From Massariosphaeria phaeospora (taxonomy: Eukaryota > Ascomycota > Dothideomycetes > Pleosporales): a stretch of DNA of 64,000 bases. The notes under the pieces are model-generated. The model worked only from the letters and a program-made list of their open reading frames with translations, did no database searches and was not told the DNA's origin. The stretch covers positions 1,612,001-1,676,000 of the forward strand of contig JAADJZ010000004.1 of the NCBI GenBank assembly GCA_011032825.1, read 5' to 3'. Shown here in pieces: positions 55,805 to 64,000 of this stretch (positions are counted from its first letter, which is position 1; each line of letters opens with the position of its first letter). The position numbers and the translations under genes are program-made.

Positions 55805-56252
55805 TTACTTCTTCACGTTGAAGCAGCCCGCCCTGTTGGGGTCCGATCTACTCGGTATTAGTACGGCGAGCAAAGGTCAAAGTGATTCAGCACACTTACG
55901 TGAACCTCCAGTTGCTATAAGTGCTGGAGCCGCCGCCCTCGCAGCCGTAGATCTCCTTCTTGAGGCGCTCTTTGCAGTCCGCATCCTGCAGAGTCTCGTC
56001 GGCATCGCCGTGCCACTCCGTCGTAAAGGAGAAGCTGGTGCTGTCGGTTACAGCCTTGCAATAAGGCTTGACTTGGCCAGGAGTGAAGGTGCCGGCAATG
56101 CCTCCGGGGTTGCAGATGGAGTCAACCATGGCCGCGGCGCCGTCCATGTCGGCCTGAGTGCCCCAGTACTGCGCGCTCGTGCCCGAACCGAAGCAGCCAG
56201 CCTGGGCGGTGGCGAGGGACGCGGCGATGACGAAGATGCTAGTGAGTTGCAT
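55805..56252 (-). CDS. Small secreted cysteine-rich protein, Y3-lectin-like
   Basis: Exons 56252-55900 and 55847-55805 (52-nt intron) give 131 aa. Residues 1-18 (MQLTSIFVIAASLATAQA) form a signal peptide, cut before GCFG. The mature part has six cysteines (C20, SIC, YC, DC, GC, GC), enough for three disulfides. The second exon supplies SDPNRAGCFNVKK, so the last cysteine is only present when the intron is removed. The layout GCFG...CNPGG...YC...ADCKERLKKEIYGC EGGG...NWRFTSDPN...GC resembles the glycan-binding Y3-like family of small fungal secreted proteins. A role in surface binding or host interaction is possible but inferred. A TATA box lies about 140 nt upstream. Alternative: another class of candidate effector. 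Confidence 0.72.
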
Positions 56253-56391
56253 GGTGGAGATTGTGGTGGAGGAAGTCTTGGAGGGTGATGAAGGAATGTA
56301 TGTGTGAGAAGAGAATGCAGAAAGATTGTGCAAGAAGTGAATGTGCTGTGAAGATGCTGAGATACTGGACCAAGGACGTTCTCGCCGCGCT

Positions 56392-56399
56392 CTTATATA
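56392..56399 (-). promoter_or_regulatory. TATA box of the secreted protein gene
   Basis: The minus strand reads GGGTATATAAGAGC, about 140 nt before the ATG at 56252. A strong consensus TATA fits an inducible secreted-protein gene. Confidence 0.6.
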
Positions 56400-56911
56400 C
56401 CCGTTTTCCTCTCACTATCACCGCCTCCTCATCTCCGTCTCACTTTCCATCCTCGTTTCCATCCCCGCTTCCAGGCACGCCCGCCACCACCAGCGGACAT
56501 TACCTTCACCCTCGAAGCAGAGTAAGTGGGTTGCTCGGTCGCCGATGAACGTCGCGAATAGCTTGAGACGCATCCATCGCATCCTCCTGGGTATCACAAT
56601 GACGCGAAACAGGACAAAATCGATCAAATGCAGCAGGGCGAACTCGATCTACACTGAAGTCCGTCTTACGTTTTTCGATGGCATGTGGGACTAGCGGACA
56701 GGGCTACTGTGATGTGGTGTAGTATGATACCAGCGCTGGGTGTCAATGGTGGTGGTGTTTACGTACACATTGAATTGGGCAATACGGAGAAGAATCGGGC
56801 AACACTATGCCGTATGGGATACTACTTGCGGATGTGGATGCGGGTGATCAAATCCATTGGGGGCGGTCAGCATAGTAAGCAAAAGTTGAAGAGAAATGAA
56901 TGAATTGGGGC

Positions 56912-56975
56912 CAGCGTTCTGCATGGACGGGAACGGAGACGGAAGCTATTGAATGTCCGTCCATGCAGAACGCTG
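56912..56975. repeat. Perfect 19-bp inverted repeat with 26-nt loop
   Basis: The left arm CAGCGTTCTGCATGGACGG (56912-56930) and right arm (56957-56975) are exact reverse complements, separated by 26 nt. It could be a hairpin terminator-like structure, a small foldback element or recombination scar. No flanking target duplication is obvious. Confidence 0.8.
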
Positions 56976-57310
56976 ATCGGGACCGGGTCGATTTTCGCAG
57001 ATCAGACCGATTCACTGCCGATTCACTGCCCTGGATAGTACTCAAACAGATACCTTTTAAATCAGCACTGATGCTCGCACTACTAAGGATTGATCAGAGT
57101 GGCTAGAAGTTGAGCAACCGCCAACCTATACCAAAGGGACATGTCAATCTCGATTATTGTTAGCAGTAGACGCTGTCTACGCGCCGCACATCCAGCCCTA
57201 GAGATTCCACAGGGTATTTTTCCGGTAGTTGGCGATATAGCATAGTTTCAAAATCCCATGTGTGGCCCGCCTTACCATGCGGGTGGTGAGACGCAAATAC
57301 CCGAGGCCGG

Positions 57311-57480
57311 AATAGGTACTCCGCTGGAGTATTCATTCCTTTCTGCATCCTTCAGCCTTACACTATTTCGGTTAATGATCGTATCCATTTCCGCTATTCG
57401 TGAGGCTGTAATAGGTACTCCGCCGGAAAGGTTCTTGTTTATCTTCCATCTTCAGCCTTACAAAATTTCCGTTTCCATGG
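57311..57480. repeat. Diverged direct duplication, spacing about 100 bp
   Basis: AATAGGTACTCCGCTGGA (about 57313) recurs as AATAGGTACTCCGCCGGA (about 57411), and CTTCAGCCTTACACTATTTC (about 57350) recurs as CTTCAGCCTTACAAAATTTC (about 57449). Order and spacing are kept, so this is a tandem duplication. Confidence 0.65.
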
Positions 57481-58549
57481 TTCGCATCGGTTTCCCTCAC
57501 TGAATCTGGTTTTAGTTCAGTTTATGGGATCGACCAGTCTCGGCGTGCAGCGTGCCGCCGAGCCTGCGGTACTATGCGCGCATATCAAGTGATTCAGATC
57601 GCTTTCCGAGAGAAGAGGTGAGCCCGGAAGTTGGATGGTCAGCAACCCCACCGCGGACTTAGAAGCTTGTCGCACCTCATCTCTATCGCGTTCTCATGTA
57701 TCACCACCTTCGATGCAGGGTTTTACGTACAGATATCCCGGTCTTCGCCATCTGGGATGTGTTCGGAAATCTTCCCTGTGCTCTTTATGTTCCCCCCTAC
57801 TGTTTTGTATCAAGTACTCTACAGAGCTCACAGCAAACACCCAGACGTACGTCCGCTAGGATTTAATAAATAATGTTTTCCAATCGGCCGTAGAGCAACA
57901 AATGAAGCTCGTCTATGGGTCCGCGAGTTTGTTTCCACGGCCGTGGGATCGTCCATGTCTCAGATGGCACCCTTCAATGAAGATTCGTTCCTTCGGATGA
58001 CGCGGCGGTTCTCCTGAGAATCGCTAGCAGGGAGATTAGATATTCAGACCTTTTGGTTGAAGTACTTCATTCAAATGCCTGTACAACGCTAGTCAAATTC
58101 CCAAAGCTCTTGAGAGTCGAGAGTCACTTATTGAAGACTAACTGTGAATCTTTTCAAGAGTTCCATAAAAGCGATCTATGCAGTGTGCCCGTCCAACTCT
58201 GTCCAAGTAGTTTCCAAGCAGTCGCTATTGCAGTCGAGCCCAGGCTGGGTATGGTGATAGATCGTTGAGCCCCTTCTTAGCGCCCAAATCGAACTCCGAG
58301 TCTTCTAAGCGGTCGTTTAAGCTGACCCGAACTCAATGTATGTGTTTTAAATCATTCCCGGGAAGTAGTCGCTGACTGCGTGCTCGCGTCTCAACCTAGG
58401 CTTGAGAGCAGTCACCCCTCGCCGCTCGAAATAGGCTGCGAGCTTTATGCCCGCCTTTGAAGGTTGTTTAGATTGGTTCATTGTACTGCGAGCTGTTTCC
58501 GAGCAGGGATGGCACGATGCGAGGTCAGTGGCGTCGTGAGTTGGTGGTT

Positions 58550-59240
58550 GGGTGATGCGCGACGCTCGCAGATCGATACGAAGAACTTTACAATGGTATT
58601 CAGCTCAGTTTGAGTCTTCTGTTGTCGTCCGAACATATTCTGTTCATTTTGGGTCGTCTGTTGTCATCCAAACAGATCTCGAGCGTGGTCGGTAGTCTCA
58701 GACCTCGAAGGGCTTTCTAGCGCGGGTTACAGGTCTTCTCAGCATTCGCAAACGTTGCGAAAATTCTCTATCGCTTTAATAACTTTTTCTGGAGGAGGTT
58801 TGCGAGCTACTCGCAAGCAACGATGATTGAATGCGAGAACTTGGGGTCGTCACCTCCAGCTTGGCAGGAGTTAACCTAATGACATGTCACCACGCTCGCA
58901 AACGTTGCGAGAATTCTCAATCGCTTTAATAACTTATTCTGAGCTTAGGAAGTGTTTGCGAGCTACTCGCAAGCAACGGTTGTTGCCTGCGAACTCAGGG
59001 TCGTCCGTCGCCTGCTTCTAGCTCAGCAGGATATTATCTAATGACAGGTTTCAACGCTCGTAAAATTTGCGAGACTTCTCAGTGGAACAAGTAGGCTGTT
59101 CTGAGCTCAGGAGACGTTTGCGAGCTATTCGCAAGTAACGGTTGTTAAATGCGAGCTCGGGGTCGTCCGTCGCCCTCGGCAGGAGACAACCTAACGACAG
59201 GTTGGGACGCTCGCAAACTTTGCGAGAGTATGGAGTAGCT
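58550..59240. repeat. Tandem repeat, unit about 156 bp, with paired palindromes
   Basis: Each unit contains two palindromes. One is TCGCAAACGTTGCGA, at 58746, 58896, then variants near 59058 and 59211 (spacings 150, 162, 153). The other is TTGCGAGCTACTCGCAA, at 58800, 58956 and, with one mismatch, 59118 (spacings 156, 162). Between them lie conserved stretches: ATTCTCAATCGCTTTAATAA, GGTCGTCCGTCGCC and AACCTAATGACAGG. The unit is therefore well defined, and the palindromic core is better conserved than the rest. No coding remnant is seen. Confidence 0.8.
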
Positions 59241-59691
59241 TATCTCGATCGACATCATTCCAAAACATCCTTGAGACCCAGTTTCCGAGCAGTGGTCATC
59301 GGTTCGCAAGCGCGGAGACCGTTTCGGGTGTGGGGTCCATTAGAACTTGACGGAAAGTAGCTATGATGTTCGCGGTCGAACGGAAAGTTTTCTAAACCTT
59401 TATTTGATAGCTTTGTATCGATATCTTCTCCTCCAAGATATTTCCAAGCAGTAGTGAGCCCATGCGAGCTCAGTGGCGTCGCCGGTCCAGTATACATACA
59501 AATGGAATGCAACAAGTAGTCGCGTTGCTTGGGATTTCCTGTGAGAGTTCTCGCAATGATGAGGAAGCTGATTGAGACCATCTATGATGTTGTGAGCGTT
59601 TGCGAGTAGTATTGCTGCGGGGAAAAGCGGGTGGCCGTGACTAGCTTAAGCGCCTAGTTGCACATTGGAAAGGCTTACCGGTACCGGTACT

Positions 59692-59729
59692 GTGTTTGCG
59701 CACGTGCCGCCCGTGTCGCGTGGCGCCCG
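59692..59729 (+). repeat. Left terminal inverted repeat of the pogo-type element
   Basis: 38 bp, exact reverse complement of 61769-61806; ends GGCGCCCG on the inner side. Confidence 0.92.
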
Positions 59730-59841
59730 AAAATCAACATGCTCACTATTACAAAGATGAGGTTATTGCAACAGCAATACAAGCTATGATCGCGAGATTT
59801 TTTATTGTCGTTACTCTGTACATACATGCGATCACTTTGTA

Positions 59842-61760
59842 CTATCTATATTTCTTCGGAAAAACGATTGCGCAGCCCCGAGAGTTGACTTTAGGTGGAG
59901 CGGCCGGTGCAGCGTCTAGAGACGACGCGACAGCTGCAGAGCCGCCCTTGGCTCTCTTTGCCCTGGGCTTCGACGGAGGCCTTTTTGAGGCTTTTCGCTT
60001 GGTAGAGGAGGCGTTTTGTATAGCTTTTTTAGTGTTTTGGGCGTCGATTTTGGCCGCGCGGTCAGCAGCCTTGGCCGCCTTCTCCTGATCCTTCACTACC
60101 TTAGCTGCCTCTCTCGCCACACGCCTCTCCTCAGCCTCCTGCTCTCAGAGGAGTTTTGCAGCAGCTTGAAGCTCCTTTCGGTTAGCTTTTGCCCGCTGTT
60201 TTTTTCTCTTTTTCTTGCTCTTTCACAGCGTTACGTGCACGAGCCTCTCGAAGCTTGCGCGGTGACTAGAAGACAGCACCACTATAGTACTCCTGCCGCT
60301 GCTGCAAGTCGAGAGGCTTGCCGCGCTTTTTGTAATTTCTCTTAGCAGTAAGGGCGTCGCGCAGGCCACTGTTCTTATCGTGGAGGAGTTGGTTTTGTAC
60401 CTGGAGTTGGTGGAGGGTTTGGAAGAGCGTCTTTGACGCGTCAGTGATAGTACTGGTCACTGCAGCGCGTATTTGAGAGTTCAAACGGCTCCAAGGGACC
60501 TCCCTGAGGGCCACTGAGGCTGCTTCACCTTCCTCCTGTCCCTTGCTTTTGAAGCGTTTTAGCACAGGCTCAGGATTCATAGGCCATATACCAGTAGCTT
60601 CAAAGGAGCGTTTAATAAGCTCAGTCTTGAGCGAAGACACCCACGCTCTCTAGAACAGTAGGAAGAAGTCTCCCTTGTAGACAGGCGTTATCTCGAAGCT
60701 TCGCTGGAGGTGAGTAGTAAGCTCCTTAGTGTAGGAGCTGCTGAGAGGTTTGAAGCAAACAACGTCAAGAGGCTGCAGCGAGTAGGTTGAATGAGGCGGA
60801 AACACCATAAGGAGGATCCTGTGAGTGTTGCAATACTCGAAAAACTCCATAGTAAAGTAACTGCCGTGGCCATCAAGGATAAGGAGGCGCCACTCCCTCT
60901 CTCGCCGCGCTTTCTGCTTTGTTCTGCGGTTGAAAACCTGCTCTAACTAGGCTAATCCAACGTCGTTGTTCGTCCATCTAGATAGTGTTGAAGTCACAAA
61001 CACGTCGTGCTTTCCTGCTTCAATAGAAGCTACCCAAGTAGACTGCAGGTTGCTAGATGCGCTAGCAAAGATAAGGCCGGGCAGCAGCGTCGTCCTATCT
61101 GCACAAACAGTTGCCAGAACAGTTACCTATTCACGGGAGCTATCCTGAAGTGAGTCCTTCACCTCCTTTCTCTCCTAAACGTTCCGACTAAACACCCGTT
61201 TTGAGCGTCCTGTGACACTAATCATAAAGCCCTTTTCATCTATATTGTAGGTATTAGAGGGGAGTACGTTGTACTCCTTTATCTTAGAGTGCAGCAGGTT
61301 AAAGTACTGTTTGTACTTAACGTTTGAATCAGCTTTGTAGCGAGAAAAGTCCATCCTAGAGGTCTATTTTGAGACGAGATGATGGCCGTTTCGGTGCAGA
61401 AAGCGCGTCACCTAGGCCTGGCTCACAGGCTGTTCAGCAACTGAGGACGCGTAATTTTGAATTATATCTCTTGTAGGAGGCAGGGCTTGCTTGCTAAGAC
61501 TTTCAATATAGCGTACAAGCTCGGCTTCTTGTTGTGCGTTGAGCTTGCTTTAGGTGTTGTTTTTCGCGTCGACTGGGGCCTGACAACCGCGGTGTCTTCG
61601 GGACAAAGTAGTTCTGCTCACACCCTATTTATTAGCAATTGTAGTATAGCAGAGTTTCTCTCCTGCATCTAGCGATTTAATTTCTTCAAGCGCGTCTTCT
61701 ATAGCTGCCGTGGTGGTTGAGTTATAACGCGTCAAAAGTAGTGGCTTGTCTGAAGTTTTG
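59842..61760 (-). pseudogene. Decayed Fot1/pogo transposase (DDE superfamily)
   Basis: One long reading frame interrupted by stops. In order: an N-terminal helix-turn-helix region (IEDALEEIKSL, then TTIANK*GVSRTTLSRRHRG); LVRYIESLSKQALPPTRDII and SQA*VTRFLHRNG (CENP-B-type HTH); the first catalytic Asp in YNIDEKGFMI; DRTTLLPGLIF; the second in LLILDGHGSYFT; YSLQPLDVVCFKPL; RSFEATGIWPMNPE; LDLQQRQEYYSGAVF*SPRK; and a Lys/Ala-rich tail ending in PKKYR. At least nine in-frame stops are present; seven or more stand where Trp is expected and read TAG. A frameshift lies in an A/T run at about 60199-60205. No ATG is visible at the start. Not functional as read. Confidence 0.85.
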
Positions 61761-61768
61761 GTGTTCTG

Positions 61769-61806
61769 CGGGCGCCACGCGACACGGGCGGCACGTGCGC
61801 AAACAC
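61769..61806 (-). repeat. Right terminal inverted repeat of the pogo-type element
   Basis: 38 bp, exact reverse complement of 59692-59729. One extra base separates it from the TA on this side compared with the left end. Confidence 0.92.
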
Positions 61807-61881
61807 GGGTATCCGACTAGTGCACCATTAAAATAGCCTTGCTATCCCACATTTTTGAGGGATTTCCACCCACAGTCAAAC

Positions 61882-62675
61882 ATGGCCGAATCTATTGATG
61901 AATTTTTCGCAGATGACAGACTTACTGACTCCAATCTACGCGACAGCGTACTACACATCCACAAATATCTCGAGCGCAAAGCCACGGCACAGGAAACTGT
62001 GCAAAGCATAACGGCTTCCCTGAGCGCGATCTCTCTCTCCGAGGTACTGGATGAGTGCATTGTTCGTGCGGCTGAGCAGCTGCCAGAAACCCACAATGAC
62101 TTAGTCGAGTTGGTTGTGCAGTTAAGGTCTCAGCAGCAGCACAAGAGCGAAAATGACGGTGCTGAGTTCGATCATTCATTGGTTATGGCACTCGGAGAGA
62201 GGTGGGTATGCTACGGTGATCCGGATCCACAAAACGCGTGGAAAGAGGAAGCACGCGCTGAATGGACAAACTTGAATTATTTCGCGGCGCTTCTGTTCTC
62301 AGCCGGGATCAAGAGATTAGCATCATTCGGGGGGAGAAGTCTCCAAATGACGCTGAAGAGAAGATCATGGGGAGTTAACTGGGGTGGCCTAGAGAGTAAG
62401 TTATGTTCGTTCCCTGTAACCGTGATTAAAGACTAACGAGTGTGACTCCAGATACTTCTGATAGTATAATCGCGTTCGAGGGCCATGCTGAAGCCGCCGC
62501 GCATTGGATTATTATTTGTGGAAGACAGCTGTATGATGAAAGCAATGACGTTAAGACGGAGTTCACGACACTCCAGGCAAATCTAGCATGGATATTAGAA
62601 CTAGACGACCTGAACAACGATATCAAGTCCAAGTTGCAGGAAGCCAAGACAGCGATGGATGAAATTAGCGCATAA
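61882..62675 (+). CDS. DUF3632-like fungal protein
   Basis: Exons 61882-62395 and 62452-62675, joined over a 56-nt GT-AG intron with a GACTAAC branch site, encode 245 aa. It starts MAESIDEFFADDRLTDSNL. Helical pattern with IVRAAEQLPETHNDLVELV in the middle, then ERWVCYGDPDPQNAWKEEAR and EWTNLNYFAALLFSAGIKRL, resembles the DUF3632 family of fungal proteins with unknown function; I hold this family call with moderate confidence. The C-terminal exon ends with a helix rich in Lys/Glu. The pogo-type transposon ends only 73 bp before the ATG, so the native promoter may be displaced or replaced by transposon sequence. The frame itself is intact. Confidence 0.65.
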
Positions 62676-62768
62676 ATCATGGCTACAACTAGCCAAATCT
62701 ATTACGATTGAGATTGTGCCTGGCTGGTCTGGTTTGCTCAACGCTGAGCAGTGTTTACTCTCGAATGG

Positions 62769-63350
62769 TCGATGCTCGCGTTAGTTGCGAAGCATCTCGC
62801 AAGTTTCTGCGGCTCACGATCTCTCAATTGGCCCCGCGTTTGGCTGTTTCTGAGTTGTTTTGATCCATTCGCAGCCAGAGGCGTTGGTGTTGCATATGCC
62901 CCCCTGAAATAGATCAAAACCGAACCTGAACGCTCGCAATAGTTGCGAAGTATCTCGCAAGCTTCGGCGACTCATCCCCTCTCAATTGATGCCGCACTTG
63001 GTCGTTTCTGAGTCGTATTGATCTATTCGCAGCCGGAGGGGTCAGTGTTGTATATGCCCTCCTAAAATATATCAAGACTGAACATGAACCCTCGCATCAG
63101 TTGCGATGTATCTCGAAAGCTTCGGCGACTCGTCCTCTCTCAATTGACCCCGCATTTGGCTGTTCTTAAGTCGTTTTGATCCATTCGCAGCCGGAGGCGT
63201 CGGTCTCGTGTAGGGTTTCCCAATATATTATATATTAAACTAGACCTCAACACTCGCGAGTGTTGCAAAGTATCTGACATGCTTCTGCGCCTTATTACCT
63301 CTCAACTAATCGCGCTTTTGGTTGTTTCTGACTCGGTTTCGTTGATTCGC
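62769..63350. repeat. Tandem repeat, unit about 158 bp, four units
   Basis: GCTCGC or variant starts each unit at 62774, 62932, 63090 and 63252 (spacings 158, 158, 162). Each unit carries TTGCGAAG.ATCTCGCAAG near its start, CTCTCAATTG in the middle and a GATCCATTCGCAGCCGGAGG block near its end. The TCGCAA/TTGCGA palindromic core is shared with the array at 58.5-59.2 kb, but the sequence between cores is different. Confidence 0.8.
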
Positions 63351-64000
63351 AGCCGGAGGTGTCGGGTAGGCCTTGTACCTAGGATGCTTGCTTGCAACCT
63401 TGCGATGGCCGCGTAAAAGCCGCGATAGTGGCGAGCATCTTCTTGCACATGTCTTCAGTAGTCTTCTACCTTGCGAGCTGCTCGCAAGCTATGCTCGTTG
63501 ATCCGCAGCCCAGAGGCGTTGGGTAGGCCTTGTACGTAGAATGCTTATTCACAACCTTGCGGTGCCTCGTAAAAGCCGCGATAGTGGCGAGCATCTTCTT
63601 GCTTACATCCCTAGCTAATTCCCTGCTTGCAAACTCGTCGCAAGTTATGCTTGTTGATTCGCAGCTAGAGGCGTTAGGTAGGCCTTATACGTAGGATACT
63701 TGCTTACAACCTTGCGGCAGTAGCCTCGTAAAAGCCGCGACTGTAGCGAGCTTCTTCTTTCTTACATTCTAGGCTATTTTCTAGATTGCGAGCTCCTCGC
63801 AACCTTTGCTTGTCAATTCGCAGTGGTCGTAAGGGTGAAAGTAACGCTAAAGTTTTACAGGACTTATGTTTCAGCGTCGTAAAAGCTGCGACAGTAACGA
63901 GCATCTTCTTTCTTATATTCCTAGCCATTTTCCTAGCTCTCCAGATCCTCGCAAGCTTTGCTCGTCGAATCGCAGTAGTCCAAAGCCTAGGAGTGATACT
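63345..64000. repeat. Tandem repeat, unit about 155 bp, continuing off the window
   Basis: The block TTCGCAGCnnGAGG recurs at about 63345, 63498, 63652, 63813 and 63965. CGTAAAAGCCGCGATAGTGG recurs near 63412, 63568, 63735 and 63886. Palindromes such as CTTGCGAGCTGCTCGCAAG (near 63471) and TTGCGAGCTCCTCGCAA (near 63786) sit once per unit. The first landmark is shared with the previous array, so the switch from one unit type to the other happens at that point. The array runs to the window end. Confidence 0.78.

Larger units (their letters stand above)
56253..58300. other. Gene-free region with a hairpin and a short tandem duplication
   Basis: No gene is supported. It holds the perfect 19-bp inverted repeat at 56912-56975 and a diverged ~100-bp direct duplication at about 57311-57480, both listed separately. 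Confidence 0.4.
59690..61809 (-). mobile_element. Fot1/pogo-type DNA transposon with TIRs, decayed
   Basis: Perfect 38-bp terminal inverted repeats lie at 59692-59729 and 61769-61806, starting GTGTTTGCGCACGTG from the outside. TA dinucleotides at 59688-59689 and 61810-61811 fit the TA target duplication of the Tc1/mariner superfamily. The element is about 2.1 kb, the size of an autonomous Fot1/pogo element, and encloses a transposase in minus orientation. It is inserted between the two 156-bp repeat blocks, and its right end is 73 bp from the ATG of the DUF3632-like gene. Confidence 0.9.

Noticed and set aside
62769..64000. CRISPR-like array
   Set aside because: Unit is ~155 bp with diverged copies and no short direct repeats with unique spacers; the organism is a fungus.

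Overview
The window comes from a filamentous ascomycete (Pezizomycotina). The evidence is short GT-AG introns of about 45-70 nt, often with a CTAAC-like branch site; two Zn2Cys6 transcription factors; a CYT-4/Dss1-type mitochondrial RNase; a GH115 xylan glucuronidase; a fungal TRP-like channel; and fungus-specific families such as MTC1 and DUF6914. A Dothideomycete is my best guess, but that is an inference from gene content and not a measurement. Gene models below were built by joining open frames across introns read from the sequence; every joined model keeps frame from ATG to stop.

Layout. 1-3.99 kb: gene-free, a degenerate tandem repeat of about 221 bp. 4.0-13.9 kb: GH115 alpha-glucuronidase (-), a UPF0390/DUF2462 small basic protein (+), MTC1 (-) and, head-to-head with it, a large RG-rich/AT-hook nuclear protein (+). 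13.9-21.1 kb: gene-free, with a ~177-bp tandem repeat (15.2-16.1 kb), its diverged continuation, and further repeats carrying a recurring GGGCTTATATA element. 21.4-46 kb: a conserved gene block with Zn2Cys6 factor 1 (-), MOCS2A (-) head-to-head with the CYT-4-like RNase (+), Zn2Cys6 factor 2 (+), a BTB/POZ protein (-), a FYVE-RING ubiquitin ligase (-) and a TRP-like channel (-). 46-48.7 kb: gene-poor, with an inverted copy of the TATA-bearing repeat. 48.7-56.3 kb: accessory-type genes, namely DUF6914, an APH-like kinase, an ML-domain-like protein, a broken methyltransferase, an intact methyltransferase and a small secreted six-cysteine protein. 56.3-64 kb: gene-poor, with ~156-bp repeats full of TTGCGAG/CTCGCAA palindromes on both sides of a decayed Fot1/pogo transposon (complete with TIRs and TA duplication) and a small DUF3632-like gene.

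The genes do not form one pathway. They are separate housekeeping and regulatory genes (mitochondrial RNA turnover, molybdenum cofactor, ubiquitin and endosome, membrane channel, telomere-related MTC1), followed by a more variable end with secreted and enzyme genes, a pseudogene and a transposon. The most unusual feature is the non-coding architecture: several sequence-distinct tandem families, each with a unit between about 150 and 230 bp (close to one nucleosome), lie between the gene blocks. Some carry regularly spaced TATA-like elements, others phased palindromes.
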